NCBI GenBank assembly: GCA_024742285.1
Contig: JANSYR010000008.1
Span: 124,001-188,000 of the forward strand
Length of the DNA stretch: 64,000 nt
Source of the DNA: a bacterium
Lineage (GTDB): Bacteria; Myxococcota_A; UBA9160; UBA4427
Direction of reading: 5' to 3'
Below the pieces are notes generated by a model. That model searched no databases, was not told where the DNA came from, and saw only the letters and a program-made list of their open reading frames with translations. Position numbers and translations under genes: made by a program. Shown here piece after piece: positions 1-8,497 of the stretch. How positions within the stretch are numbered: the stretch's first letter is position 1; the number at the start of each line of letters is the position of its first letter.

Positions 1-1412
1 GCGATGTAGCCGAGCGCATCATGAAGGAAGTGGAGCCGACCGAGCGCCGTGAACTCATCCAGCATGAGCAGAAGTCTTCTACGCCCGCCCTCCCCTTCAC
101 GGACGGCTTCAAGTTTCTCCGTCAGACGGTGCAGCACCTGTTGCAGGAGCACTCGCATCAGCACCCGTGTTCGCCTCAGGTCAGCGGGCGCAATCGTTAG
201 ATAGAGCGACGTCGGCGTCTCCGCGGCGACGAGGTCTGTGATCCGAAAATCGGATGCCTCCGTGCTCCGAGCCACGACCGGATCCGCGAATAGCCGAAGC
301 GCTCGTCGCACCGTCGAAACGACGCTCGACCGCTCGTTCGGGCTCTTGTTCAGCAACGCCTGGGCCCCGGCCGAAACCGTCGGATGCGTTCTCGTAGGCT
401 CACCCTTTGAGGGGGAACGCCACTTCCAGGCGCCGCTCGGGTCATGAGCCGTATCGATCATCTCGTTGCAAATCGTCTCGATCGGAACGCCCGGGAGCGA
501 AACGAGATCGAGGCAAGCGCGGAGAGTGGCCTGCGGCTGCGAATAGAGAACGTGCAGAGTCAGAGACGTGAGGAAATCGGCGCCGGTCTCCGTCCAATGA
601 ACGCCCGTGTCGTCGCTTCCGTCGCCGGTATCCATGATGATCGCGGCGACGTTCTGGGCGTCCCGAACCTCGAGCGGGCCTAGCCGCACCTCTTCGAGCG
701 GGTTGTACCGGGCCCAATCGGGTCCCTCGTTTCCCTCGGGCGCCGTCGGGTCGAATCGCAGCACCCGGTGGCCGAGCATCTCGCGTCGCCAAGCCGCGGT
801 CTGCGCGTAGTTCTCGCCCTTCATGTCGTGAATGATCGCGCTCTCCACCCACCCTCCGAGCAAGGTCGGAAGGACGAGCCCGACGCCCTTTCCACTCCGC
901 GTGGGAGCGAATGCAAGGCAATGGGAGGGCCCATCGTCGCGGAGGTAGAACGTGCGCGCTCCTTCACCCAATGCGCCCACATAGACGCCGGAGTCGTGGC
1001 CGAGAAGCCCGGCCTCCTCGATCTCCGCCTTCGTCGCGAAGCGGGCGGAACCATAGAGATCGCTTCGCCCGCCAATCTGCCGCGCGCGCCATACCGAGAA
1101 CCCAATGGCCCCGAGGATCGCAAGATGGGAAGGAATCGCGATCGCCCAGTGCCCCACTTCCCAGATGTGTGCCGTCTCAGCCACATCGCGAAAGCGAATT
1201 GCCCACACGAAGTAGCCCCAAGGCGGGTAGACGAGCCCTATCCACGGTGGGCCAAGTGCCTCGGCGAACCCAAGGCGCCATGCAGCCCACTGGGTCGTCG
1301 CCCAACAAGACAGGACGACGATCGCAACCGACATGGATACAGCGCCCAGTGACACGCCGGCCGCACGATTGCGCCCCCCTTTCGGAAGGTGATAGATGGC
1401 GCCACTCGTCAC
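1..1412 (-). CDS. VirD4/TraG-type conjugative coupling protein (3' end cut by window edge)
   Basis: This is the ATPase that brings the relaxase-DNA complex to the mating channel at the inner membrane. Translating the minus strand from GTG at 1412 gives 470 codons with no stop before the window edge. The N-terminus has hydrophobic stretches at about residues 24-40 and 90-108. The Walker A motif APTRSGKG lies at about 169-176 and the Walker B run LLLMLDEFTALGRL at about 447-460. A conserved HDMKGENY segment lies in between. The GTG overlaps the TGA of the upstream relaxase by four bases (GTGA), so the two are probably translationally coupled. The family usually has 600 or more residues, so the C-terminal part lies left of the window. 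Confidence 0.93.
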   Translation of the reverse strand, partial: MTSGAIYHLPKGGRNRAAGVSLGAVSMSVAIVVLSCWATTQWAAWRLGFAEALGPPWIGLVYPPWGYFVWAIRFRDVAETAHIWEVGHWAIAIPSHLAILGAIGFSVWRARQIGGRSDLYGSARFATKAEIEEAGLLGHDSGVYVGALGEGARTFYLRDDGPSHCLAFAPTRSGKGVGLVLPTLLGGWVESAIIHDMKGENYAQTAAWRREMLGHRVLRFDPTAPEGNEGPDWARYNPLEEVRLGPLEVRDAQNVAAIIMDTGDGSDDTGVHWTETGADFLTSLTLHVLYSQPQATLRACLDLVSLPGVPIETICNEMIDTAHDPSGAWKWRSPSKGEPTRTHPTVSAGAQALLNKSPNERSSVVSTVRRALRLFADPVVARSTEASDFRITDLVAAETPTSLYLTIAPADLRRTRVLMRVLLQQVLHRLTEKLEAVREGEGGRRRLLLMLDEFTALGRLHFLHDALGYI

Positions 1413-3088
1413 GCGCCGCCCTCGCGGTCTCGGTCGATTGCCTGCAGTCGCTCGAGGTCGTCGACGCGCCAAACCAATCGGTTTCGGTCGCGCACTGCGG
1501 TGGCTTGCACCTGGGCGCCGACCGCCAAATTTGCCGTCGTCGTCGCGAGCCCGACGAGCTCCCGCCCGTTGTCGACGACCGCCAACTGCTCTGCAGAGGC
1601 GCTCGTCGCGTAGCCGACGAATCGCCCTCTCTGCAGGCGCCCCTCCACGGGATCGGCAATCCGCACGGGCTTGCCGGATGGCGTTTCAAAGCGCTCGAGT
1701 GAATCCATCGTACGAATCTCCGGCGCTTCGAGTTCTGCCAGCGCTTTGAGGGCCTCATGCCAGCCCGTCGCGACCGCCCGGCGCGCGTTCTGGCCCTCAT
1801 CGACGAGAAGCAAATGCTCAAAGAGCGCACGGAAGCCATGGGCCATCCGACGCTCTTGGTGGTAGGCAAGCTCGCGTAGATCGGGGAGGTCCGACCTCCA
1901 GACCGCCACGCCATAACGCTCCACGCCGCGACGCTCGTAGGGAACCGACTCGAGGGTGACCGTCTGCCCCAATCGAAGCTGCCCACGCTCCCGCGCCTCT
2001 CGGATGCGGCGGGTCTGTTGCGCGTAGTGAACGACGCCGTTCTCTCCCTCGAGAAGGACATAGCTCCGTCCGTAGAGGTCGCTCTCGAGACCCGTTCCAA
2101 TCAATCGACCCGTCACGAACAGTCCTTCGGCGGGCTTGAACCTTCTCAGATCCGTGACAGGAGTGCGCATATGAGGAGCGTGTTGAGCGACTCGCTTCGC
2201 GATGTCGCCGGCCTGCTGCAGCTCACGAAGTAGGTCGTCGAATCCGGATTCAAGCCGCCACGTGAACGCACTTCGCTTCTGCGCCAAGCCGAGGTCGCGA
2301 AGATGCTGCAAGCGACCCAGCTCGAATCGGCGCTGCGCAGCCAGGCTCGAATCCGCCGGTGGCAGGTACGCGATACGCACGTCGCCCAAAGCATTCGACT
2401 TGTTCACCAAGGCCCGGTCAATCGACGTCCTGCGGAGTGCCGTCACTTCTCGTGACAGCGTCTCCCGGTGTTCCCGCTCGGTGCGATATCCGAGCTCGTT
2501 GGTCGCGATCTCGATGCTTCGACCTCGGAACCCATGCTTGATGTATTCGGGATCGATCTCGAGCGTCGTGCCGTCTTCTTTGCGCCCGCGGAGCATGATG
2601 TGAACATGAGAGTTATCCGTGTTCTGATGCTCGATCGCCACCCAATCAAGGCGCGTTCCGAGATCAACCGACACCCGTTCCATCAAGTTTCGCGCATGCA
2701 GGCGGAGGTCCATTCGATGCGCTTGTTCGGGGGATACGATGAGCTTCCAGAAGAGCGAATCGCCCTCCTCCTGCCAATCCCGGAGAGCGGAAGCCAGCGC
2801 GCGTTCTTCAGTTTCGGAATCGAACCCGACACCTCGCGCGCCTTCTCGCTGCGCTCCTTCGCGCTCGAGATATCGACCATGTGCAGCCCAAACCTTGTCC
2901 GCCCGATTCGGGACGTAGGCCACCTTGACCACGCTGCGCTGCAGAAAAGGCGCCGCCGCGCTGGGCACAAAGGATGACCCCGGCAATCCAAGTCGTCGGC
3001 TGAACTGAAAGCGTCGCGAAGCACGAGGATGCCGTCCGCGTTCACCGCGAATCTTCCCCGGCCGTACGCGAAGCTCGTCCTCGCTCAT
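1409..3088 (-). CDS. RlxS/DUF3363-type conjugative relaxase
   Basis: Relaxase that would nick the transfer origin and pilot the single strand into the recipient. The 559-residue protein has the histidine metal site in the motif EHQNTDNSHVHIML (His154, His161, His163). It is followed by a segment typical of RlxS/DUF3363 relaxases (RGRKEDGTTLEIDPEYI). A Tyr near residue 73 (AHGRYLER) is a candidate nucleophile. The N-terminal 50 residues are basic and probably disordered, as in this family. The ATG overlaps the stop of the upstream signal-peptidase gene (ATGA) and the stop overlaps the coupling-protein start, so this is the middle of a three-gene transfer operon. Function rests on motif and context; the exact MOB class was not computed. 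Confidence 0.92.
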   Translation of the reverse strand: MSEDELRVRPGKIRGERGRHPRASRRFQFSRRLGLPGSSFVPSAAAPFLQRSVVKVAYVPNRADKVWAAHGRYLEREGAQREGARGVGFDSETEERALASALRDWQEEGDSLFWKLIVSPEQAHRMDLRLHARNLMERVSVDLGTRLDWVAIEHQNTDNSHVHIMLRGRKEDGTTLEIDPEYIKHGFRGRSIEIATNELGYRTEREHRETLSREVTALRRTSIDRALVNKSNALGDVRIAYLPPADSSLAAQRRFELGRLQHLRDLGLAQKRSAFTWRLESGFDDLLRELQQAGDIAKRVAQHAPHMRTPVTDLRRFKPAEGLFVTGRLIGTGLESDLYGRSYVLLEGENGVVHYAQQTRRIREARERGQLRLGQTVTLESVPYERRGVERYGVAVWRSDLPDLRELAYHQERRMAHGFRALFEHLLLVDEGQNARRAVATGWHEALKALAELEAPEIRTMDSLERFETPSGKPVRIADPVEGRLQRGRFVGYATSASAEQLAVVDNGRELVGLATTTANLAVGAQVQATAVRDRNRLVWRVDDLERLQAIDRDREGGA

Positions 3089-3642
3089 CGCAGAGGCCTC
3101 GCCGAACCGAGCGCGGGGAAACTCCAGAGTGGTCGAAGCTCCCCCAACACCATATCAATCGCCACCGGCCCGAAGTAGCGCGAATCCCAGCTGCGCGGGT
3201 GATGGTTGCTGATCAACCAAACCTCACCACTCGCTACCTCGTAGACGCCGTCCGGGATGGGCGCGAGACGCCGGCCCTGTGCATCCGCTTCAGAGGGGTC
3301 GTGGTCTGAAATCCAAACGCCATTGACGCGAATCCCACCGTCCCCCAGCGAGATAAAGTCGCCGGCTATCGCACCAACCGGCTTCCCGATGGGCCGAGCG
3401 CCCCCTGGACAGCTTCCCGACTTCAGATAGCCACGGACACGGCCGAGCGTCGCGGTTTCGATCGGCAGGCATACAAGAACGATGCTGCCACGCGTGAGCG
3501 AAAGCTCAGTTGTCCAGTAAAGCCCTTTCGGCAGGCTGTCACCGGTGGCGACTCGCAGTGGAAACGCTTGAAAGTATTCCGCGCCGACCAGCAGTAGGGC
3601 CAGGACCAATACACAACCAACTCGAATGGAATGCGTTCGCAT
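3085..3642 (-). CDS. traF: TraF-type conjugative signal peptidase (S26 family)
   Basis: Inner-membrane serine peptidase. In IncP-type systems TraF matures the conjugative pilin. The 185-residue protein has one N-terminal membrane segment (about residues 8-24). The catalytic Ser36 lies in TGDSLPKGLYW and the general-base Lys is probably Lys87 in RPIGKPVGAIAGD. The late motif SWDSRYFGPV is typical of S26 peptidases. It is the first gene of the minus-strand transfer operon and overlaps the relaxase start by four bases. No pilin or T4SS channel genes are in the window, so the rest of the mating apparatus must lie to the left. Confidence 0.9.
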   Translation of the reverse strand: MRTHSIRVGCVLVLALLLVGAEYFQAFPLRVATGDSLPKGLYWTTELSLTRGSIVLVCLPIETATLGRVRGYLKSGSCPGGARPIGKPVGAIAGDFISLGDGGIRVNGVWISDHDPSEADAQGRRLAPIPDGVYEVASGEVWLISNHHPRSWDSRYFGPVAIDMVLGELRPLWSFPALGSARPLR

Positions 3643-3913
3643 CGCGCCACCGTACGCGACGACGGCGGCGCGATCGACGGGCCAAATGAAGCTCGGGAGT
3701 TAGCGCCGAGTCAACGCAGCGCGTGAGTCAGAAAATGCTGAGCAAAACCAAGCACGTGCGAACGAAGTGAGTCACACCTTTATCTTGCTTTCGCTTTTAC
3801 TCTTCCTGGAAATCTATTGAGGTCCAACCCAAGATGCCGGACGAGTCATCTCGAGTCCCGGACATTGTTAGGCATGAAGACGAGCGATCTGGAATCGGGC
3901 AAGATGATCGGCG
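3643..3913. promoter_or_regulatory. Divergent intergenic region between transfer operon and methyltransferase gene
   Basis: This 271-bp region separates the leftward transfer operon from the rightward MT-A70 gene, so promoters for both should lie here. It is relatively AT-rich between about 3725 and 3825. I could not fix a convincing -35/-10 pair or an operator by eye. No tRNA or oriT-like hairpin is evident. Confidence 0.4.
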
Positions 3914-4799
3914 ATGGATCAACCCGACTGCTCGCACCCCGATCACGAAGAAGACCGCCTGGTCGAAATCGACCAGGCGAAGAGCGCGCTCGAGAGAGCT
4001 TCCTCGATTCCGGAAGTGCAGCTCCTGAGAGACAAGGCGGAGTCGATCCGAATCTTTCTCCGCCAGCAACAGTCAACCCTCGAGGCGCAGAACCGAGCAG
4101 CCGAGCTCAAGCTCTATGCCGAACGGCGCCTCGGCGAACTCCTCAAAGCGCGGGTGCGCCGAGGCGGTTCGCCAAAGTCGCAGCGTGAAACATCGCTTCC
4201 CGAGGGCATCAACCGAAGCCAGTCTCACCGATGGCAACGAATCGCTTCGATCCCGCGTGAAGCGTTCGAGGAACACGTCCGCAGCAAGAAAGCGCGCGGC
4301 GACGAGATCACATCGAACGATGCTCAGCGTCTTGCCCGGTCGATCGCGCTCCGCGAGGAAGTAGCGGCGCTCGAAACCGACGAAGTCGTGACCGAATCGG
4401 CCCAGAATCTCGAGTCGCTGGTCGCGACTCATTCGGGTTCGTTTCGGACAATCTACGCGGACCCGCCCTGGGCGTACGATAACGGCGGAAGCCGCGGCGC
4501 GGCGAACAATCACTACCCCACGCTCAGCATCGACGAAATCAAGCGTCTTCCGATTTCAGATCTCGCGCACGCTCGCAGCCACCTCCACCTCTGGACGACG
4601 AACGCCTTCCTGTTCGCAGCCCGGGAGATCATTGAAGCGTGGGGGTTCGAGTACAAGAGCTGTTTCGTCTGGGTGAAACCCCAGATGGGGACCGGAAACT
4701 ATTGGCGCGTTTCCCATGAGTTCCTGCTCCTCGGCGTTCGCGGAAAACTCCCCTTCCTCGAACGTGATTGCATGAGCTGGGTCGAAGCGCCTCGCACGG
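3914..4799 (+). pseudogene. MT-A70 family adenine methyltransferase, 5' part (interrupted by IS21)
   Basis: N-terminal 295 codons of an MT-A70-type N6-adenine methyltransferase. The catalytic DPPW motif is at about residues 183-186 (TIYADPPWAYDN), with the expected downstream HLHLWTTNAFL and VWVKPQMGTGNYWR segments. The first 150 residues are charged and helical. The reading frame runs into the inserted IS at 4800 and stops at 4843, giving a 309-residue product lacking the C-terminus. Joining base 4799 to base 7501 (one CACGG copy removed) restores an open frame of exactly 364 codons through WVEAPRT and AHSRKP, ending at 7706. The catalytic motif is kept, but the truncated protein lacks the final Rossmann strand and is probably inactive. 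Confidence 0.93.
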
Positions 4800-4867
4800 T
4801 GCGCATTTCGGCGATCGTGAACGGTCATTTCGCTCCATCGTGAACAGCCGTTTCGGCGATCGTGAAC
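4800..4867 (+). repeat. IS21 left-end subterminal repeats (3 copies)
   Basis: Three copies of ATCGTGAAC begin at 4814, 4837 and 4859, spaced 22-23 bp, each preceded by a TTTCG-type box. In IS21 relatives such arrays are IstA binding sites. They match the right-end array in inverted orientation. Confidence 0.85.
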
Positions 4868-4892
4868 GGAGCGGGTCGACGCTGAATGGGGT

Positions 4893-5633
4893 TTAGCTTC
4901 GCGTCTTCGTCGCCTTTCGTCGAGAATCGCCCTCGAGAGCGATCCGGTGGGCGTTGTGGAGCAGCCGATCGCAGATGGCGTCGGCGATCGTGGCCTCGCC
5001 GACGTGGTCGTGCCAGGCCTCGATCGGCAGCTGGCTGGTCAGGATCGTCGACCGGGCGCCGTAGCGATCCTCGATGATCTCGAGCAGGTCGCGCCGCTCG
5101 CTCTGGCCCAGCGGCACGAGACCCCAGTCGTCGAGCACCAGCACGTCGACCTTGGCGAGCTTCGCCAGCAAGCGCGGATACGTGCCGTCGGCGTGCGCGA
5201 GTGCCAGCTCGTCGAAGAGCCGCGGCACGCGGCGATAGAGCGCCTTGTAGCCTCGCCGCAGCGCCTGCTGTGCCAGGGCGCAAGCGACGTAGGTCTTGCC
5301 CACGCCGGTCGCTCCCGTGACGACGACGTTCTGATGAGCGTCGATCCACTGGCACGTCGCCAGCTGACGGATCACCGACTTCTCGAGCTTCCGACGGCCC
5401 GAGTAGTCGAGATCCTCGACCGTCGCCTGAGAGAGCCTGAGCTTCGCCTGCTTCAGGTTCCGCGCCAGCTTCTTGTTCTCCCGGTCCAGCCACTCGGCGT
5501 CGACCAGCAGCGCCATCCGCTCGTCGAACCCGAGCGCCTGCACGTCGGCGTCCCCTTGTTGTTCGAGCCATGAGTCGGCCAGCGTCCCGAGCCGCATCGC
5601 GCGCAGCTTCTCCATCGTCGGTTCATTGAGCAT
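4893..5633 (-). CDS. istB: IstB, IS21 transposition helper ATPase
   Basis: AAA+ ATPase that cooperates with IstA in target selection and strand transfer. The 246-residue protein has Walker A GATGVGKT at residues 107-114 and the Walker B segment VLVLDDWGLVPL. The N-terminal helical region is typical of IstB (EWLDRENKKLARNLKQAKLR). Length is normal for the family. The start ATG at 5633 overlaps the end of istA by about 11 bases, the usual arrangement. The reading frame shows no damage. Confidence 0.95.
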   Translation of the reverse strand: MLNEPTMEKLRAMRLGTLADSWLEQQGDADVQALGFDERMALLVDAEWLDRENKKLARNLKQAKLRLSQATVEDLDYSGRRKLEKSVIRQLATCQWIDAHQNVVVTGATGVGKTYVACALAQQALRRGYKALYRRVPRLFDELALAHADGTYPRLLAKLAKVDVLVLDDWGLVPLGQSERRDLLEIIEDRYGARSTILTSQLPIEAWHDHVGEATIADAICDRLLHNAHRIALEGDSRRKATKTRS

Positions 5634-7239
5634 CGGTCAGTTCTCCTTGGTTGGGTTCGTGTTGGCTGGGTTCATGAGACTCGTAGTAGTCGCTCCCGCG
5701 CACGTTCGCGTGCAGCGGAAGACGGGGTTGCGACGTCGTCGTCGCGGCGTCGGACTCGACCACGCGATCGAGTCCGTGCTTCAGGATCGACTCGACGTGT
5801 TGATAGGAGCGGGCATGTACGCGCAGAGCACGTGCGCAGGCGGCCTCCAGCCGATCGTTGCCGTACTGCTTGGCGAGGCGCAGGATCCCCATGCAGGAGC
5901 GGTAGCCCTGCTCGGGATGGGGTCGGTCGGCCAGGATGGCCGCGACCAGCGCCCCCGTCGCCTCGCCCACGCTCTCGCCCCAGTGGATGAGCCGCGTCGG
6001 CGTCCACTCGAGATGCTTCTGGTGCGCCTTGGGCATGTGCGAGGGCTTGGTCGAGTGACGGCCCGGGATCCGATGCTCGGGGCCGTGGCGGGTGTGAGAC
6101 GCCACCCGTTCGCCCCGGAAGTAGACCTCGAGCGTCCCGGCCGTGAACCGCAGCTCCACGGCCTCTCCGACCAGAGCGTGGGGAACCGAGTAGTAGTGGC
6201 CCTCCAGCTCGACGTGGTAGTCGATGTTCACCTTCGCGTGCTTCCACTCGGCGAAGACGAAGCGGGTGGACGGAAGCGGGCGCAGGGCGGGCCGGTCGAG
6301 CTTCTCGAACAGCTCCCGACGACTGGCGCGGTAGCTCCGCATGGGCCGGGCGTTGAGCTCGTCGAGCCGCTCGCGGATCCGCGTGTTGAGCACGGCCAGG
6401 GAGAAGAACGTCTCGTGGCGGATCCGTGCGAGGATCCAGCGCTGGACGATCTGGACGGCCACCTCGACCTTGGCCTTGTCCTTCGGCTTGCGAGGCCGGG
6501 CCGGCATCGCCGTCGTGCCGTAGTGCTCGGCCATCTCCTCGTAGGTGCGCTGCAGACCGGGCTCGTAGCGACAGGCGCGCGTCACGCCGCTCTTCAGCTG
6601 ATCGGGCACGAGCAGCTCGGTCACGCCGCCGAAGTACTCGAAGGCGCGCACGTGCGAGGCGATGAAGTCGGCCGACTTCTGACTCTCGGTGGCCTCCGCG
6701 TAGGTGTAGTTCGAGGCGCCGAGGGTCGCGACGAAGAGCTCGACCTCGCGCACCTCGCCGCTGGTCGGGTCGACGACGCTGGGCTTCTTTCCCGAGTAGT
6801 CGATGAAGAGTTTTTCTCCCGCCCGATGGCGTTGGCGCATGGAGCGCTTCTGCTGGCCCAGCCAGCGGCGGTAGTAGTCACAGAACTGCGTATAGGCGTA
6901 GCCGTCGGGGTGGCGCTCCCGGTACTCGTGGTGGAGGAGCTGGAGCGTGACGCCCTTCTGGCCGAGCTCCGTGTGGACCTCCGACCAGTCGGGCAGCGGG
7001 CGAGCCGGGGATCCGCCCAGGGCCTGGCGGTAGAGCCGGTGCTCGAGCTCGACCTCGCCGAGCGGCAGCACGGCCTCCCAGGACTCGAGTCCCGCCGCCC
7101 GGGCTCGGGACAGCGCGGCCGAGACCGCGCCCAAGCTCACGCCCAGGCTTCCCGCCACCTCGCGGTGGCTCCGCCCGAGCGCCCACTTCTGCCTCAGGAT
7201 CTCTCGCAATCGTCGCATCGACAGTCTCCGACCCGCCAT
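5623..7239 (-). CDS. istA: IstA, IS21-family DDE transposase
   Basis: Transposase that binds the terminal repeats and catalyses cut-and-join transposition. The start at 7239 (MAGRRLSMRRL) is chosen because GAGGAGGAGAG lies just upstream; earlier in-frame starts lack such a site. An N-terminal helix-turn-helix (HREVAGSLGVSLGAVSAALS) is followed by an RNase H-like core. Likely catalytic acidic residues are in FIDYSGKKP, LVPDQLKSGV and KAKVEVAV. The C-terminus contains a beta-rich domain (VELEGHYYSVPHALVG). The product is about 538 residues, normal for IstA. Confidence 0.94.
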   Translation of the reverse strand: MAGRRLSMRRLREILRQKWALGRSHREVAGSLGVSLGAVSAALSRARAAGLESWEAVLPLGEVELEHRLYRQALGGSPARPLPDWSEVHTELGQKGVTLQLLHHEYRERHPDGYAYTQFCDYYRRWLGQQKRSMRQRHRAGEKLFIDYSGKKPSVVDPTSGEVREVELFVATLGASNYTYAEATESQKSADFIASHVRAFEYFGGVTELLVPDQLKSGVTRACRYEPGLQRTYEEMAEHYGTTAMPARPRKPKDKAKVEVAVQIVQRWILARIRHETFFSLAVLNTRIRERLDELNARPMRSYRASRRELFEKLDRPALRPLPSTRFVFAEWKHAKVNIDYHVELEGHYYSVPHALVGEAVELRFTAGTLEVYFRGERVASHTRHGPEHRIPGRHSTKPSHMPKAHQKHLEWTPTRLIHWGESVGEATGALVAAILADRPHPEQGYRSCMGILRLAKQYGNDRLEAACARALRVHARSYQHVESILKHGLDRVVESDAATTTSQPRLPLHANVRGSDYYESHEPSQHEPNQGELTDAQ

Positions 7240-7338
7240 CTCTCCTCCTCGTGGAGGCGATGGCGAGCGAACTGTCCAGCGTCGACGGGCTCCCTGGCCC
7301 ACCCCCGTGCTCGTGTGAGCCTGAGGGGGTAGCCCAGC

Positions 7339-7495
7339 GTTCACGATCACCGAAATGGGTGTTCACGATGGCCGAAACGGGTGTTCACGATCCCGAAATG
7401 GCTGTTCACGATCACCGAAATCGGTGTTCACGATCGACCGAAACGAGTGTTCACGTTGGAGCGAAATGGGTGTTCACGATGCTCCGAAACACGCA
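7339..7495 (-). repeat. IS21 right-end subterminal repeats (7 copies)
   Basis: Seven copies of GTTCACGAT (one as GTTCACGTT) begin at 7339, 7361, 7383, 7404, 7426, 7449 and 7472, with a 21-23 bp period of about two helical turns. They are the inverted counterpart of the three left-end copies and probable IstA binding sites. The array sits upstream of istA, so it may also affect its promoter. Confidence 0.85.
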
Positions 7496-7706
7496 CACGG
7501 CTCACAGCCGCAAACCCGCGCTCGTTTCGGAGCTCATCGAGCGCGTCTCGAGCCCGCCGCGGCTCGAACTTTTCGCCCGCTCGAAACGAGATGGCTGGAC
7601 GACTTGGGGCAACCAGTCCGAGTCGGGCCCTCCACCCTTTCCGGCGCGATCGGCGTCAATCCCAGAGTCCGCAAACAACGAACGTCACGAGGAGATCTAC
7701 CAATGA
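7496..7706 (+). pseudogene. MT-A70 family methyltransferase, 3' part after IS21 insertion
   Basis: C-terminal remainder of the methyltransferase that starts at 3914. The frame reads AHSRKPALVSELIERV, then SPPRLELFARSKRDGWTTWGNQ, which is the standard C-terminal signature of MT-A70 proteins (HSRKP followed by LELFARR.GW..WGN). The TSD copy CACGG occupies 7496-7500. It ends with TGA at 7704-7706, which overlaps the ATG of the following NYN gene (ATGA). The two genes were therefore translationally coupled before the insertion. Confidence 0.93.
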
Positions 7707-8407
7707 GCAATATGAACCAGAGCCTTCAGGCCGTACGCAGCTCCGGGATGGCGATTCCCGGCCCTCTGATTGTCGGAATCGACCACAGCAACATCCTCAT
7801 CACCGCTCAGAATCACTCCCGCCAAATCGGAGACCCAAGACCTGAGAATCTGCGGCTGGACATCCCCAACTTGGTGAGGCTCGCCACTGCAGGGCGCATG
7901 CTGACCTATGGCGTGGCAGTCGGATCAAAAATTGGCTCAAAGTCGCCGATTCAATCCATCTATGAACGATCTGGGTTTCAGGCGATCTTTCTCGAGCGCG
8001 GGTTGGTCACCGGACGTGAGGTCGGTGTCGACGTCACCCTTGCCTCAGAACTGCAGTGGTGCTCATTCGAACGAACGCCTGGAACGGTCGTGCTCTTGAC
8101 GGCAGACGGCGCAGGATACGGACGTGGTCGCGGCTTCTTCGCGCTTCTTGAGCGCATGTACCAGATCGGTTGGTCGGTCGAGCTTCTTGCCTACGAAGAC
8201 TCGACGCATCGCGCGATGGCGGACTGGGCAAGGTCGATGGGCCAATTTCGCGATTTGGCGACGTTTCACGAGTCCATCACGTTCGTACCAGGTCGTCGCT
8301 ACTCGACACCGCTCCCGCAGGGTGGAAGACGATTCGAGACATGCATGCGCCCTTCGGCTGAACAAGGCTCCGACTACGAGGACCAGTTGTCCCCGAAGAG
8401 CGCCTGA
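7703..8407 (+). CDS. NYN-domain (LabA/PIN-like) putative nuclease
   Basis: The 234-residue protein resembles NYN-type PIN-like RNases. It has an early acidic motif (IVGIDHSNILIT), a central acidic block (GREVGVDVTLASEL) and the late motif VVLLTADGAGYGRGRGFF, which aligns with the family's SGDGDF region. The tail after residue 205 is polar and lacks a recognisable domain. The start at 7703 has GAGGAG upstream and overlaps the stop of the MT-A70 gene, implying one transcription unit with it. The IS21 insertion upstream may reduce its expression or supply a new promoter. Substrate is unknown. A second NYN protein faces it convergently at 8498. Confidence 0.75.
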   Translation: MSNMNQSLQAVRSSGMAIPGPLIVGIDHSNILITAQNHSRQIGDPRPENLRLDIPNLVRLATAGRMLTYGVAVGSKIGSKSPIQSIYERSGFQAIFLERGLVTGREVGVDVTLASELQWCSFERTPGTVVLLTADGAGYGRGRGFFALLERMYQIGWSVELLAYEDSTHRAMADWARSMGQFRDLATFHESITFVPGRRYSTPLPQGGRRFETCMRPSAEQGSDYEDQLSPKSA

Positions 8408-8497
8408 AGTCACATCGACTAGGGGATGTGGCAAGCAGCCTGGCTGCAGCCACTCCCCCATACCGGGAGGCATTCACGGGCGGGAATGTGAGAGCGA

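Larger units (their letters stand above)
4800..7495 (-). mobile_element. IS21-family insertion sequence (2696 bp) with istA and istB
   Basis: Complete IS21-type element. The left end starts TGCGCATTTCGG and the right end, read inward on the other strand, starts TGCGTGTTTCGG. Both continue into copies of an ATCGTGAAC repeat. It is flanked by the 5-bp direct repeat CACGG (4795-4799 and 7496-7500), which fits the 4-8 bp duplications of this family. It encodes IstA and IstB on the minus strand with the usual overlapping frames. Both frames look intact, so it may still be active. It interrupts an MT-A70 methyltransferase gene. Confidence 0.95.

Noticed and set aside
5473-7332. 619-codon plus-strand frame within the IS21 element
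   Set aside because: Antisense shadow of istA, which has clear transposase motifs.
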